From positions 2,604,001 through 2,668,000 of the forward strand of contig OZ244872.1 of the NCBI GenBank assembly GCA_965221215.1: DNA of 64,000 nucleotides, written 5' to 3'. The stretch is from Aldehydirespirator sp965221215. Lineage in GTDB: Bacteria > Actinomycetota > Acidimicrobiia > Acidimicrobiales > Aldehydirespiratoraceae. The notes beneath the pieces are model-generated. The model was not told where the DNA came from. It was given only the letters and a program-made list of their open reading frames with translations, and made no database searches. Positions 33,215 to 40,840 of this stretch are shown here, piece after piece. A program made the translations under genes and the position numbers. The number at the start of each line of letters is the position of its first letter. Within the stretch, counting starts at the first letter, position 1.

Positions 33215-33281
33215 AAGATTTGACTATCTTGCGGGATAAACCCACTGGTCGCTGCTTTGTGGTTCAAGATTGAACAATCTT
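33215..33281. repeat. Pair of AAGAT-type palindromes between the methyltransferase and amidotransferase genes
   Basis: AAGATTTGACTATCTT (33215-33230) and AAGATTGAACAATCTT (33266-33281) are inverted repeats with six- and two-base centres, 51 bp apart. The second spans the stop codon of the leftward amidotransferase gene. There are no T-runs for classic terminators; they may be an operator pair or a bidirectional transcription stop. The remainder of 33089-33263 holds no gene I trust. Confidence 0.55.
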
Positions 33282-34007
33282 TCGGCCGAGGTGCTGGGAG
33301 GCGGCCGTCATGAAGTTTTGGTATAGCTGGTTGGCGTTGGAGACGAAGCTCTTCATGTGGTGGTCGGCTTCGGTGGCTAGGGGGTCGATGGAGCCGGGGC
33401 CCAACGTGGACTCGAGGGCTTGGCGGTAGGCGTCTATTTCGCCCCAGTTGCGTACGGTGTCGTCCTCTACCTCTACGTGGTACTGCATCGACCAGGCGCA
33501 CTCACCCACCCGCATGGCCTGTACCCGGCATACCGGCGAGCTGGCCAGCACTACTGCATCGTCGGGGGGCTGGGCCACGGCTACCGAGTGCCACTGCAGG
33601 GCGTGCTGACGATCGGGCATCTGATCGAAGATCGGGTCGGCCCGGCCCTCGGGGGTCAGCTCCACCGGCAGCACCCCGATCTCGGGCGGGCGCTGCGGGC
33701 CGCAGGTGCCGCCCAGGGCGTCGGCCAGCAGCTGATGGCCCAGGCACACCCCCAGGAAGGGGCGCTGAAGCTCTCTCACCCAGCGCCTTATGGCCTGCTT
33801 CTCGGGCACCAGCCACGGGTGCTCCTCTATGTCCCACACGTCCATCGGGCCGCCCATGACCCACATGGCGTCGTAGTCCTCCAGCGGCGGGATGGGCTCG
33901 CCCTCGTCTAGCTCGACCGCGGTCCACTCGATGCCGTCTTCTCTCAGGAAGTCGCGCAGGCGGCCGGGATGCTCGCAGTCGATGTGTTGAAGCACGAGCA
34001 AGCGCAC
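33264..34007 (-). CDS. Class I glutamine amidotransferase-like protein
   Basis: This 247-residue triad amidotransferase has the nucleophile Cys in PFLGVCLGHQLLADALGG (about residue 88), the His in QHALQWHSVAVAQPPDDAV and an oxyanion-hole region MWVMGGPMDVWD. It is a free-standing domain without a synthetase, like proteins acting on gamma-glutamyl compounds or transferring ammonia to an unknown partner. In this neighbourhood a gamma-glutamyltransferase (37-38.9 kb) is suggestive of gamma-glutamyl amide turnover. Its last 40 codons are duplicated at 32031-32148. The 139 bases after its start are gene-free. Confidence 0.88.
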   Translation of the reverse strand: MRLLVLQHIDCEHPGRLRDFLREDGIEWTAVELDEGEPIPPLEDYDAMWVMGGPMDVWDIEEHPWLVPEKQAIRRWVRELQRPFLGVCLGHQLLADALGGTCGPQRPPEIGVLPVELTPEGRADPIFDQMPDRQHALQWHSVAVAQPPDDAVVLASSPVCRVQAMRVGECAWSMQYHVEVEDDTVRNWGEIDAYRQALESTLGPGSIDPLATEADHHMKSFVSNANQLYQNFMTAASQHLGRKIVQS

Positions 34008-34146
34008 CCGACGACGCTACCGCAGCCGCCGGACCGGTTCAGGTGGAGCGAACTGCGACCCGACAGGACTCGCGTCGACGTGCGCTCGCCCTCAAGCAAG
34101 CTGCCCAGCACGGCCGGATTCGCTCTGGAGCATTGCCGGCCGCGCT

Positions 34147-34803
34147 TCAGGTGGTCAGGGCTGGCACCGGGGCTGCCTGGTAGGACAATTCGACCGGGGG
34201 CAAGTCCGGGCCGGACAGCTCGGCGCTGAAGGTGGCGCTCGGGCGGATTCCGCCGATTACCGGCACGGTGCCGGTGAAGGCCACGAAGCAGTCCGGCGGG
34301 CGGGCGGACCACGGTATGGCCGCCACCAGCTCGAGGGGATGGAGGTTGGCGGCGGCTGATCCGTGCTGGTACTGCTCGCCGCCGTCGATGCGGCTTTGCA
34401 GCACGAGATCGTCCCAGCGGTCCCCCACCTCGGCCGCCGACCAGCCCGACCGAGCCACCGGCTTGGGGCACACCCCCTTGGAGGCGGCGATGTCTACTGC
34501 TTCCAGGGTTCGGTCGGTGTGGTCGGACCCAAGCGTCACGAACGCCTCGCCTTCATCGACCACCACCGCTATCTCGGCCTCGCCCGACGTGTTCGAACTG
34601 GACACCTCGATTGACGGCTCCTGGGTGATCAGCCACGGCGGGAACACCATGAACAGCGGGATGCTGGCCGGCCGAGGAACGCCCAAGGTGGCCAGTTCGT
34701 CGATGTGGTGCTCGACCGCGGCCCGTTCCCGGCCCGCATAGCCGATCACTACCAGGGCGGCGGGCGTGAAGGTCCGCTCAACACCGCCTACGGTCAGCTG
34801 CAC
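34147..34803 (-). CDS. DUF2848-family protein
   Basis: This encodes 218 residues from GTG 34803. The N-terminal block VIGYAGRERAAVEHHIDELA, then LATLGVPRPASIPLFMVFPP and later GEAFVTLGSDHTDRTLEAVD are typical of DUF2848, a fumarylacetoacetase-like fold without assigned reaction. The C-terminus FVAFTGTVPVIGGIRPSATF also fits. It is the third gene of a leftward unit with the M24-like protein and the cupin, eight bases after the latter. Such proteins accompany amide or amino-acid-derivative catabolism genes, so a hydrolytic role in the same pathway is plausible. Confidence 0.82.
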   Translation of the reverse strand: MQLTVGGVERTFTPAALVVIGYAGRERAAVEHHIDELATLGVPRPASIPLFMVFPPWLITQEPSIEVSSSNTSGEAEIAVVVDEGEAFVTLGSDHTDRTLEAVDIAASKGVCPKPVARSGWSAAEVGDRWDDLVLQSRIDGGEQYQHGSAAANLHPLELVAAIPWSARPPDCFVAFTGTVPVIGGIRPSATFSAELSGPDLPPVELSYQAAPVPALTT

Positions 34804-34811
34804 GGGTCGCG

Positions 34812-35171
34812 CTAGGGGTTGTAGCCGCCGGTGCGGAACTCCACCATCAGCACTCCCGACTCGCTGCGCCACGGGCCATGGGGCATGCCCGGCGGGCGGC
34901 AGGCGTACATGCCGGCGGTGAAGGTCTCGCCCAGGCGCAGGTCGGTGAAGGAGCCCTCCACGATGTACACCTCCTCCCAGAAGTGGTGGGTGAGCACGCC
35001 GTTGGGCGACGAGTCCACCCCGGGCGCGAAGCGCATCAGCCGGGTGTAGGCCCCGTCGGGCTGCCCGTCGGTGGACAGGATCATCTCGTCGATGCCCTCC
35101 ACTGGGCCGCCCGCGGGCCGCCACTGCCCGTCGGGAATATGGAACTCCAGCTCAGGTTTGGCAGCCATCAA
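34812..35171 (-). CDS. Small cupin-domain protein
   Basis: This 119-residue single cupin has THHFWEEVYIVEGSFTDLRL (motif 1, with His and Glu metal ligands) and YACRPPGMPHGPWRSESGVL (motif 2, with His). It resembles ChrR-type cupins that act as sensors, isomerases or dioxygenases. The reaction is unknown. It lies between the M24-like and DUF2848 genes with gaps under 10 bases, so all three should work on one pathway. It starts at ATG 35171 or 35168. Confidence 0.85.
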   Translation of the reverse strand: MMAAKPELEFHIPDGQWRPAGGPVEGIDEMILSTDGQPDGAYTRLMRFAPGVDSSPNGVLTHHFWEEVYIVEGSFTDLRLGETFTAGMYACRPPGMPHGPWRSESGVLMVEFRTGGYNP

Positions 35172-35174
35172 CCA

Positions 35175-36428
35175 TCACCCGATCTCGTAGACCTTCGGCT
35201 CCAGCCGATGGTTGATGTTGCGGGCGCCGTCTTCAGTTATCACGTAGGTGTCGCCCATGAACACGCCCTTGATGATGTCGGTGGTGCAGGGGTGGATCTC
35301 CACGCACAGCGCCATGTTGGGCTCGAGCACCACATCCTTGTCGGGCCGGTGCGACGTGCCCACGAACGGCCCGGCGTCGATGGGGTTGAACACGCCGTGC
35401 ACCAGGGGGGCCACGATGGTGTAGCCCCTCTCGTTGATGATGCTGCCCGCGGCCCGCAGCTCCTTGGCGGTGCAGCCCGGCTTCAGCTCGGCCACGATCC
35501 GGTGGTAGGCCTCCAGCATCACGTCGAGCAGGTCGGCGTAGTCGGGCGGCGGCTCGGAGAACACCATCGCCTTGCCGGTCTGGGCCTCGTAGCCGTGCCC
35601 GTCACGGGCGCCGACCTCCATGAGCAGCACGTCGTCGCCGGTGATGGTGCGCCCGATGGGCCGGGGCCGCTGGAAGCCGCTGGTGGGATTGCTCATCGAC
35701 TCGCTGCCGGCCAGCACCATGCAGGGGATCTCGCCCCGCTCGACGGCGATGGTGGAGTAGATGATCCGGAACAGGTCGTGCTCGGTCATGCCCGGGCGCA
35801 ACTGCTCCATCACCGCGACCTGGGTGGCGTCGCCGATGCGGGCCGCCTCCTCCAGGCAGGCCACCTCCTCGTCGGACAGCACCAGCCGCATCTTCCAGAA
35901 CTCGTCGGAGTACTCCTCGAAGGCGATGTCGGGGAACGTGTCGGTGAGCGCGGCCCAATGGTCGCGAGACACCGACAGGTACGGAGTGGGGTTGATGATG
36001 CCCACCCGGCCCCGCTGCAGGCCCAGTTCCTTGAGCCGGTCGACCAGAATGGTGCGGGTGTTGAGCGCGCCCCGCACATCACCGAAGATCGAGCGGGTCA
36101 CCCGGTCGGGCAGGCGGGCGTTGAGTCCGAGAATGGCCAGCGTCGGCTCGCCGTCAGCGGGGAAGATCACGAAGCTGTCGAGTTCCATCGTGCCCATGTA
36201 GTTGCTGATCCAGCGCACGTTGGCCCAGCCCCGGTCCCACAGGTGGGCGGCGCTGGCCACCAGCAGACAGTCGAGGCCGCGCTCGGCCATGAACCCCCGC
36301 ACCAAGGCGTGGCGCCGCTCGAACTCGGCGTCGGAGAACGTCGGCCAGTCGTACCAGTCGTGGTTGATGGGATGGGGGTAGGTGATGGCCCTCGGCCCAA
36401 ACTTAGGGGCCGACATCACATCGGTCAT
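35175..36428 (-). CDS. M24/creatinase-like protein with altered metal site
   Basis: This 417-residue protein has a creatinase N-terminal domain (VRGFMAERGLDCLLVASAAH) and a pita-bread C-terminal domain. In metal-dependent members two Asp residues lie in D.G....Y..D. Here the block is LLMEVGARDGHGYEAQTGKA, without them, and the final Glu of the last motif is Asp in KGVFMGDTYVITEDG. The His of VHGVFNP and the Glu of CVEIHP remain. This pattern fits metal-free relatives such as creatinase or ectoine hydrolase rather than an aminopeptidase. First gene of the M24-cupin-DUF2848 unit, with AGGAGA just before the start. Confidence 0.85.
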   Translation of the reverse strand: MTDVMSAPKFGPRAITYPHPINHDWYDWPTFSDAEFERRHALVRGFMAERGLDCLLVASAAHLWDRGWANVRWISNYMGTMELDSFVIFPADGEPTLAILGLNARLPDRVTRSIFGDVRGALNTRTILVDRLKELGLQRGRVGIINPTPYLSVSRDHWAALTDTFPDIAFEEYSDEFWKMRLVLSDEEVACLEEAARIGDATQVAVMEQLRPGMTEHDLFRIIYSTIAVERGEIPCMVLAGSESMSNPTSGFQRPRPIGRTITGDDVLLMEVGARDGHGYEAQTGKAMVFSEPPPDYADLLDVMLEAYHRIVAELKPGCTAKELRAAGSIINERGYTIVAPLVHGVFNPIDAGPFVGTSHRPDKDVVLEPNMALCVEIHPCTTDIIKGVFMGDTYVITEDGARNINHRLEPKVYEIG

Positions 36429-36453
36429 GGAGTCTCCTCTCCTTTGCTCGGCG

Positions 36454-36828
36454 TCATGAGGCCACCAGGACGGCCTCGGCCAAGGGGCTCTCGATCGTGG
36501 GGCCGGAAGGCATCGAGACCTCGCCGCCTGACAGGCTGATCGCTATGCGGCCGAGGACGGTCACGCCTGCATGAGTCAGGACTTCGCTGACGATCCGCTC
36601 GATCGAGCCTGCGGCCTCGGGCTGGGCGCCGCTAAGGCCCGTCATGGAGAAATCAAGCTTGATCGAGGCATCTCCCGACGATGCCGTGACTAGGAACTCT
36701 GTCACCTCGCTGTGGCTGCCGAGGAACTCCGTCGCCCGCTCGATGATCGCCTCAAGGGCATCCGCATCCAAGGGCTCGTCACAGATAAGGGGTGCCGTAA
36801 CAACGATGTCGCCCCGATAGCTATCCAA
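36454..36828 (-). CDS. Uncharacterised protein
   Basis: This encodes 124 residues from TTG 36828, chosen because GGAGG lies at good spacing and the upstream extension looks random. Content includes GDIVVTAPLICDEPLDADAL, ERATEFLGSHSEVTEFLVTA and HAGVTVLGRIAISLSGGEV: a mixed alpha/beta domain without membrane or signal segments. No family is recognised. It lies just upstream of the M24-like gene (25 bases) in the same direction. The 249 bases to the next gene on the right show no other gene I trust. Confidence 0.5.
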   Translation of the reverse strand: MDSYRGDIVVTAPLICDEPLDADALEAIIERATEFLGSHSEVTEFLVTASSGDASIKLDFSMTGLSGAQPEAAGSIERIVSEVLTHAGVTVLGRIAISLSGGEVSMPSGPTIESPLAEAVLVAS

Positions 36829-37077
36829 GGTCGCCGCCTCCGGTCCAACGAACGCCCTTCGAGAACTCGCGGCGCACCTGTGTGATCTGCCTTGGTTTGG
36901 TGATCCCGACAGCCACAATGGTCATCTCATCATATGGGCATGGGCACCTGGCAAGGTAGGCGTGAGTAGCCCGACGAATCGTCCAGCCCTGATCTCGGCC
37001 TGCCGCAGCAGCCTCTCCACCGTCGGATTCGGATGCCTCGGCCTGGCCACGGTTCGGCACGGTAAAAGCGGCTCCGG

Positions 37078-38856
37078 TCACGGTGTCAGGGTGGCGGTTC
37101 GGCGGTGGTCGGCTGCGCCTATGGTTTCGCCGGAAGCGGTGTCGATGCCCGTAATGGTGCAGCTTCCGAACAGGTCGGACTCGACTGGCGCGTCATTGGG
37201 GGCGATCTTGTGGCCGCGGCGGGCCAGTTCGGCGCCTGCGGCGGGGGCGAAGCCTGGCTCTAGGAACAGCAGGTCGTGGGCGTTGGGCAGCCGGGGCGCT
37301 CCCGACAGCCATCGAGGTCTGTCGACTGCGGACTGCGGGCTGACACCTTCGTCGATGATGGTCCGCAGCACCTGGAAGTTGGTCTGGACCTGGCCCCGGC
37401 CTCCGGGAGTGGCCCCGACCAGGCGGCGGTCGCCGAGCGCGACGTGGTAGCCGACCAGGGTGTGCAGCGGGCGCCGCGGCCGGCTTGATCCGTCATCACG
37501 GCCCAGGTCGGTGCTCTGGTTGGCCAGCCGGTCGTTGAGCACTATCCCGGTGCCCGGCACCACCACCCGCGACCCGAACTCGTTGAACAGGCTGTGGATG
37601 AACGTCACCATCAGGCCCTGCCCGTCTACCACCGAAAGGCAGGTGGTGTCGGCCCCGGCGATCGCGGCCTCAACCGCGGCGCTGCCCGAAGCCCTCACCG
37701 GCGGCGGACTACCCGATTCGCCGCGCCTCGTCACAGCATCTCCCGACCCCACCGGCGGCGGGCTGTCCGATGCCTTGAGCCCCGTTACAACATTGCCCGA
37801 CCCCACCGGCGGCGGGCTGCCCGATTCGCGGCGTCCTGTCACCGAACTGCTCGTGCTGGCTGGTGCTGCACGGCGGTGCGGGGCGACCGACGGAGGCGAG
37901 CCTGAGCGGCGCTGCTCGGCGATGAGCGCGCACCAGCGGGCGAGAGACTCGTCGCTCAGCGGTGGCGCAACGTCGGCGGCTTCCTGCCAGCGCGACATTC
38001 CTGCCAGATCGGTGAAGGCGGCGTGCTTGCAACGCACCATCAGGTCGATGCGGTCGGCTTCGTCGTCGATGAGCCCGCCGTCGAGGTGCCGATAGAGCTG
38101 CAGCATCTGCAGCAATACCCAGCCCATCGACGGCGGCGGTGTGACCGACACTTCGGCACTGCCGTAGCGAACCGTGATCGGTGGCTCGAAATCGCAGGTG
38201 TGCTCGTCGAGGTCGCCGGCCGACAGCAGTCCGCCGAGCCGCTGCACTGTCTCGACCAGGGCCGACGCGAGCCTTCCCCGGTAGAACACCGACGGGCCGT
38301 CGGCACCCAACTCGCGCAGCGTGCGGGCCAAACCCGGCAGGCGGAAGCGTGCGCCCGCGACTGAGCCGTTGCCGTCGCAGAACTCCGTCATGAACGGATC
38401 GCTTGCGTCGAGCGTCTCCCGGACGCGGTGCAGCGCGGCGGCGAAGGCGTCGTCGAGAACGAAGCCTTCCTCGGCATGCGCCGCGGCCGGTTCCATGAGC
38501 GAGTCGAAGGGTCTAGTGCCGTGGCGCTGCCACAGCCGCCACCAGGCGTCCACCAAGCCCGGAACCGAGATCGACAGGGGGCCGAAACGGGGCACGATGC
38601 CGCCGGGAACCTGCGCCGTGGCCAGGGCCCGCGGCACCGCGCCCGCGCCGTTGAGCGCCGCCAAGGTGCCGTCAGCGGACGATACGAGCGCGAAGCCGTC
38701 GCCGCCCAGGCCGCACCACGGCAACTCTCGAACGCACTGCACCGCCGAGGCCGCGATGGCGGCATCGGCCGCGTTGCCACCCGATGCCAGCACGGCCGCG
38801 CCCACATCAGCGGCCTCCCGGCACCCGGCGCTGATCAAGCCGCGGCTCTTACCCAA
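37078..38856 (-). CDS. Gamma-glutamyltransferase-family protein with a tandem-repeat insert
   Basis: This 592-residue Ntn-hydrolase splits gamma-glutamyl bonds, as in glutathione. N-terminal blocks ASGGNAADAAIAASAVQCVR and ELPWCGLGGDGFALV are standard. Autocleavage should occur before the Thr of DTTCLSVVDGQGL. Family glycines occur in GSRVVVPGTGIVLNDR and GATPGGRGQVQTNFQVL. Directly before the cleavage site sits an insert of about 55 residues built from an 18-residue repeat (SPPPVGS-type), placed where it would form the C-terminal tail of the large subunit after maturation. No signal peptide is visible, which is unusual for the periplasmic type. Confidence 0.88.
   Translation of the reverse strand: MGKSRGLISAGCREAADVGAAVLASGGNAADAAIAASAVQCVRELPWCGLGGDGFALVSSADGTLAALNGAGAVPRALATAQVPGGIVPRFGPLSISVPGLVDAWWRLWQRHGTRPFDSLMEPAAAHAEEGFVLDDAFAAALHRVRETLDASDPFMTEFCDGNGSVAGARFRLPGLARTLRELGADGPSVFYRGRLASALVETVQRLGGLLSAGDLDEHTCDFEPPITVRYGSAEVSVTPPPSMGWVLLQMLQLYRHLDGGLIDDEADRIDLMVRCKHAAFTDLAGMSRWQEAADVAPPLSDESLARWCALIAEQRRSGSPPSVAPHRRAAPASTSSSVTGRRESGSPPPVGSGNVVTGLKASDSPPPVGSGDAVTRRGESGSPPPVRASGSAAVEAAIAGADTTCLSVVDGQGLMVTFIHSLFNEFGSRVVVPGTGIVLNDRLANQSTDLGRDDGSSRPRRPLHTLVGYHVALGDRRLVGATPGGRGQVQTNFQVLRTIIDEGVSPQSAVDRPRWLSGAPRLPNAHDLLFLEPGFAPAAGAELARRGHKIAPNDAPVESDLFGSCTITGIDTASGETIGAADHRRTATLTP
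37685..37858 (-). repeat. 54-bp in-frame tandem repeat in the gamma-glutamyltransferase gene
   Basis: The word ACCGGCGGCGG recurs at 37697, 37751 and 37805, an exact 54-bp period (18 codons). Units diverge between the shared blocks. Because the period is a multiple of three, copy number changes would alter tail length without breaking the frame. A diverged partial unit lies a little further on (SGSPPSVAP). Confidence 0.9.
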
Positions 38857-38913
38857 CGGAGACCGCCCCGCTCACAGAACTCCCCCGCAGCCAGCGTCTC
38901 TGTCCACGCCAAA

Positions 38914-39045
38914 GAGGCCGAGCGGGTAGGCGAGCGATCCCGGCCATACGGGCGAGGCCGTGGCCCGAGCGGCCCGTGAGCGCAGCGAACAAGAGCGGGA
39001 ATGACCCCGCTGCGAGGCGACAGGCTCTTGCCTACCCGCGCACGC
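38914..39045 (-). repeat. Dispersed 3'-end element, copy D (after ridA)
   Basis: This is a complete copy, in the orientation of the leftward ridA gene, 55 bases beyond its stop. The ends GAGCGGGTAGGCGAG and CTCTTGCCTACCCGC can pair for about ten consecutive bases. Where copy B has A-T in this stem, copy D has G-C, a compensatory change. Confidence 0.88.
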
Positions 39046-39100
39046 CCTAGGGGAACCAACACTGTTCGCCAATCGATACCGGCCGGTCACCACGCGGGCA

Positions 39101-39481
39101 TCAGACAACCGCTATTGCCTCTACCTCGATGAGCATTTCGGGGTTCTTCAGGCGGGCCACGAACACCGACGACCTTGCGGGCAGGGGCTCACCGAAGTGC
39201 TTGACCCACTGCTCGTTCAGGGGACCGGTCGGGGTGCCCTCCTTGAGGTAGACGGTGGTCTTGACCACGTCGGCCATCGAGGCGCCGGCCGCGGCCAGGA
39301 TGTTGCCGATGTTGCGCAGTGCCCAGTCGGCCTGCTCGCCGATGTCGCCCATCTCGCCGGTGTCGCGGTTGCGGCCGGCCTGGCCCGCGGTGAACACGAG
39401 GTTGCCGACCCGGATGGCCTGGCTGAACGGCCCGGTGGGGGTGGGGGCACCGTCGGTGCTGATGGCGGTTCGCTCGCTCAT
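39101..39481 (-). CDS. ridA: RidA-family reactive imine/enamine deaminase
   Basis: This 126-residue protein of the RidA/YjgF family hydrolyses reactive enamines and imines released by PLP enzymes. Typical blocks are PTPTGPFSQAIRVGNLVFTA, QADWALRNIGNILAAAGASM, VVKTTVYLKEG and the C-terminal MLIEVEAIAVV. The expected conserved Arg in the late VARL/VF block appears as ARSSVFVARLKNPEM. It lies between the gamma-glutamyltransferase and peptide-transporter genes, with dispersed elements on both sides, so it may have its own transcript. A detoxifying role alongside amino-compound catabolism fits the neighbourhood. Confidence 0.9.
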   Translation of the reverse strand: MSERTAISTDGAPTPTGPFSQAIRVGNLVFTAGQAGRNRDTGEMGDIGEQADWALRNIGNILAAAGASMADVVKTTVYLKEGTPTGPLNEQWVKHFGEPLPARSSVFVARLKNPEMLIEVEAIAVV

Positions 39482-39520
39482 TGCGTTGGCTCCTGACTGT
39501 TGGAGACGCTCGGCCGCTCA

Positions 39521-39652
39521 GAGGCCGAGCGGATGGGTTCGCGAATCCCGCCCATACGGGCGAGGCCGTGGCCCGAGCGGCCCGTGAGCGCAGCGAACAA
39601 GAGCGGGAATGGCACCGCTGCGATGCGACACGTTCTTGCCTATCCGCGCATG
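39521..39652 (-). repeat. Dispersed 3'-end element, copy E (at the 3' end of oppF)
   Basis: This complete copy is oriented with the leftward oppF gene. The oppF stop codon TAG (39642-39640) and the last few codons lie inside the element. The end stem GAGCGGATGGG / CCTATCCGC pairs with one G-U-type position. Confidence 0.88.
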
Positions 39653-40704
39653 CTCTTGGAAGACGGCTGGTGTTCGCCTGCGGTTATGGCCCGATGGTGG
39701 TGGCAGCGCACCGCATGATGCCCGTCGGCCGAGTCGACCGGATCGGGCGGCGGCTCGACATCGGCGCACTGGTCGGTGGCGTAGGGGCAGCGGGTGCGGT
39801 AGCGGCATCCCGACGGCGGATCGAGAAGGCTCGGCAGCTCGCCCAGCACCAGTCGGCGGGCGGTCTGCAGCCGGGCTGCGCTCTCGGTGTCGGCTCGGGG
39901 CACCGACGTGATCAGCCCCTGCGTGTAGGGATGGCGGGGCTCGCTGAACACCTCCGAGGCCGTGCCCGTCTCCACGAACTGGCCCAGGTACATCACCGCC
40001 ACCCGGTCGCTGAGATGGCGCACCACCGACAGGTCGTGGGCGATGAACAGCATGGCCAGGCTCAAGGTGTCGCGCAGCTCGTCGAGGACGTTGATGATCT
40101 GGGCCTGGATCGACACGTCCAGCGCCGAGACCGGCTCGTCGCACACCAGCACCGCCGGGTCGGTGACGATGGCCCGGGCGATGCCGACCCGCTGCTGCTG
40201 CCCTCCACTCAGCTCGCTGGGCAAGCGGTCGGCCACCAGGGCGGGCAGCCCCACCAACTCCATGGCCTCGGCCACGGCACGAGCCCGGCTGGCGCGGTCG
40301 CCGATGCCGTGAACCCGCAGCGGCTCGCCGATGATGGCCGAGACGCTCATGCGGGGATCGAGCGAGCCTCGGGGATCCTGGAACACCATCTGGATGCGGT
40401 GGCGCATGCGGCGCAGCTCCCGCGACGAGAGCGAGCCGAGGTCGGTGTCCTCGAGGCGCACCGAGCCTCGCTGCATCGGCACCAGCTGCAGGATGGCCCG
40501 AGCCAGGGTGGACTTGCCGCAGCCGCTCTCGCCCACCAAGCCGAGCGTCTCGCCGGTGGACAGCTGCAGCGACACGCCGTCCACCGCGGTGATGCGGCCC
40601 CCGTCGGTGTCGAACTCCACCGCCACATCGCTCACCTCGAGAACGACCTGCGGCTCGGCGACGGCCGGATCGGGCCTCGCGTCAACGACCGCTGACTCGC
40701 TCAT
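39640..40704 (-). CDS. oppF: Peptide/nickel-type ABC transporter ATP-binding protein (OppF/DppF)
   Basis: The 354 residues include Walker A GLVGESGCGKSTLARAI, signature LSGGQQQRVGIARAIV and Walker B VLVCDEPVSALDVS, followed by the C-terminal oligopeptide-transporter domain with Cys-containing GCRYRTRCPYATDQC, which may hold an Fe-S cluster as in DppD/DppF. The start ATG 40704 (MSESAVVDA) is chosen because two upstream short reading frames repeat the same beginning and end exactly on this ATG. The C-terminal residues and stop come from the dispersed element E. With OppD it energises the OppBC permease. Confidence 0.92.
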   Translation of the reverse strand: MSESAVVDARPDPAVAEPQVVLEVSDVAVEFDTDGGRITAVDGVSLQLSTGETLGLVGESGCGKSTLARAILQLVPMQRGSVRLEDTDLGSLSSRELRRMRHRIQMVFQDPRGSLDPRMSVSAIIGEPLRVHGIGDRASRARAVAEAMELVGLPALVADRLPSELSGGQQQRVGIARAIVTDPAVLVCDEPVSALDVSIQAQIINVLDELRDTLSLAMLFIAHDLSVVRHLSDRVAVMYLGQFVETGTASEVFSEPRHPYTQGLITSVPRADTESAARLQTARRLVLGELPSLLDPPSGCRYRTRCPYATDQCADVEPPPDPVDSADGHHAVRCHHHRAITAGEHQPSSKSMRG

Positions 40705-40775
40705 GGCTCCCGCCGCCCGCTGGGCGACCTTCGGCACGAACTCGGCATCGCGGCGACTACTGCGGCCTCGCTCAT
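40701..40775 (-). CDS. Short leader ORF 2 between oppD and oppF
   Basis: This is a 24-codon frame MSEAAVVAAMPSSCRRSPSG with a stop that overlaps the oppF ATG as ATGA. Its start overlaps the stop of leader 1 in the same way. It is a tandem duplicate of the oppF translation start region. Probably a relay for coupled translation rather than a functional peptide. Confidence 0.5.
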   Translation of the reverse strand: MSEAAVVAAMPSSCRRSPSGRREP

Positions 40776-40840
40776 AGATCCCGCCACCCGCTGGGGCGAC
40801 ACGAACTCGGCGTTGCGGCCACGGCCTCGGCCTCGCTCAT
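40772..40840 (-). CDS. Short leader ORF 1 between oppD and oppF
   Basis: This is a 22-codon frame MSEAEAVAATPSSCRPSGWR that starts on the oppD stop (ATGA overlap) and ends on the start of leader 2. Sequence and layout show tandem duplication of about 65-71 bp containing the oppF start. Confidence 0.5.
   Translation of the reverse strand: MSEAEAVAATPSSCRPSGWRDL

Noticed and set aside
33169..33240. Zinc-ribbon-like end FKCPVCSGALDFRPA in a leftward frame
   Set aside because: Only about 20 residues with no start or N-terminal part; at most a remnant at the cassette border and not enough to call a gene.
34878..36539. Rightward 553-codon frame opposite the cupin and M24-like genes
   Set aside because: Antisense shadow rich in His, Gly and Val; the leftward genes have clear family motifs.
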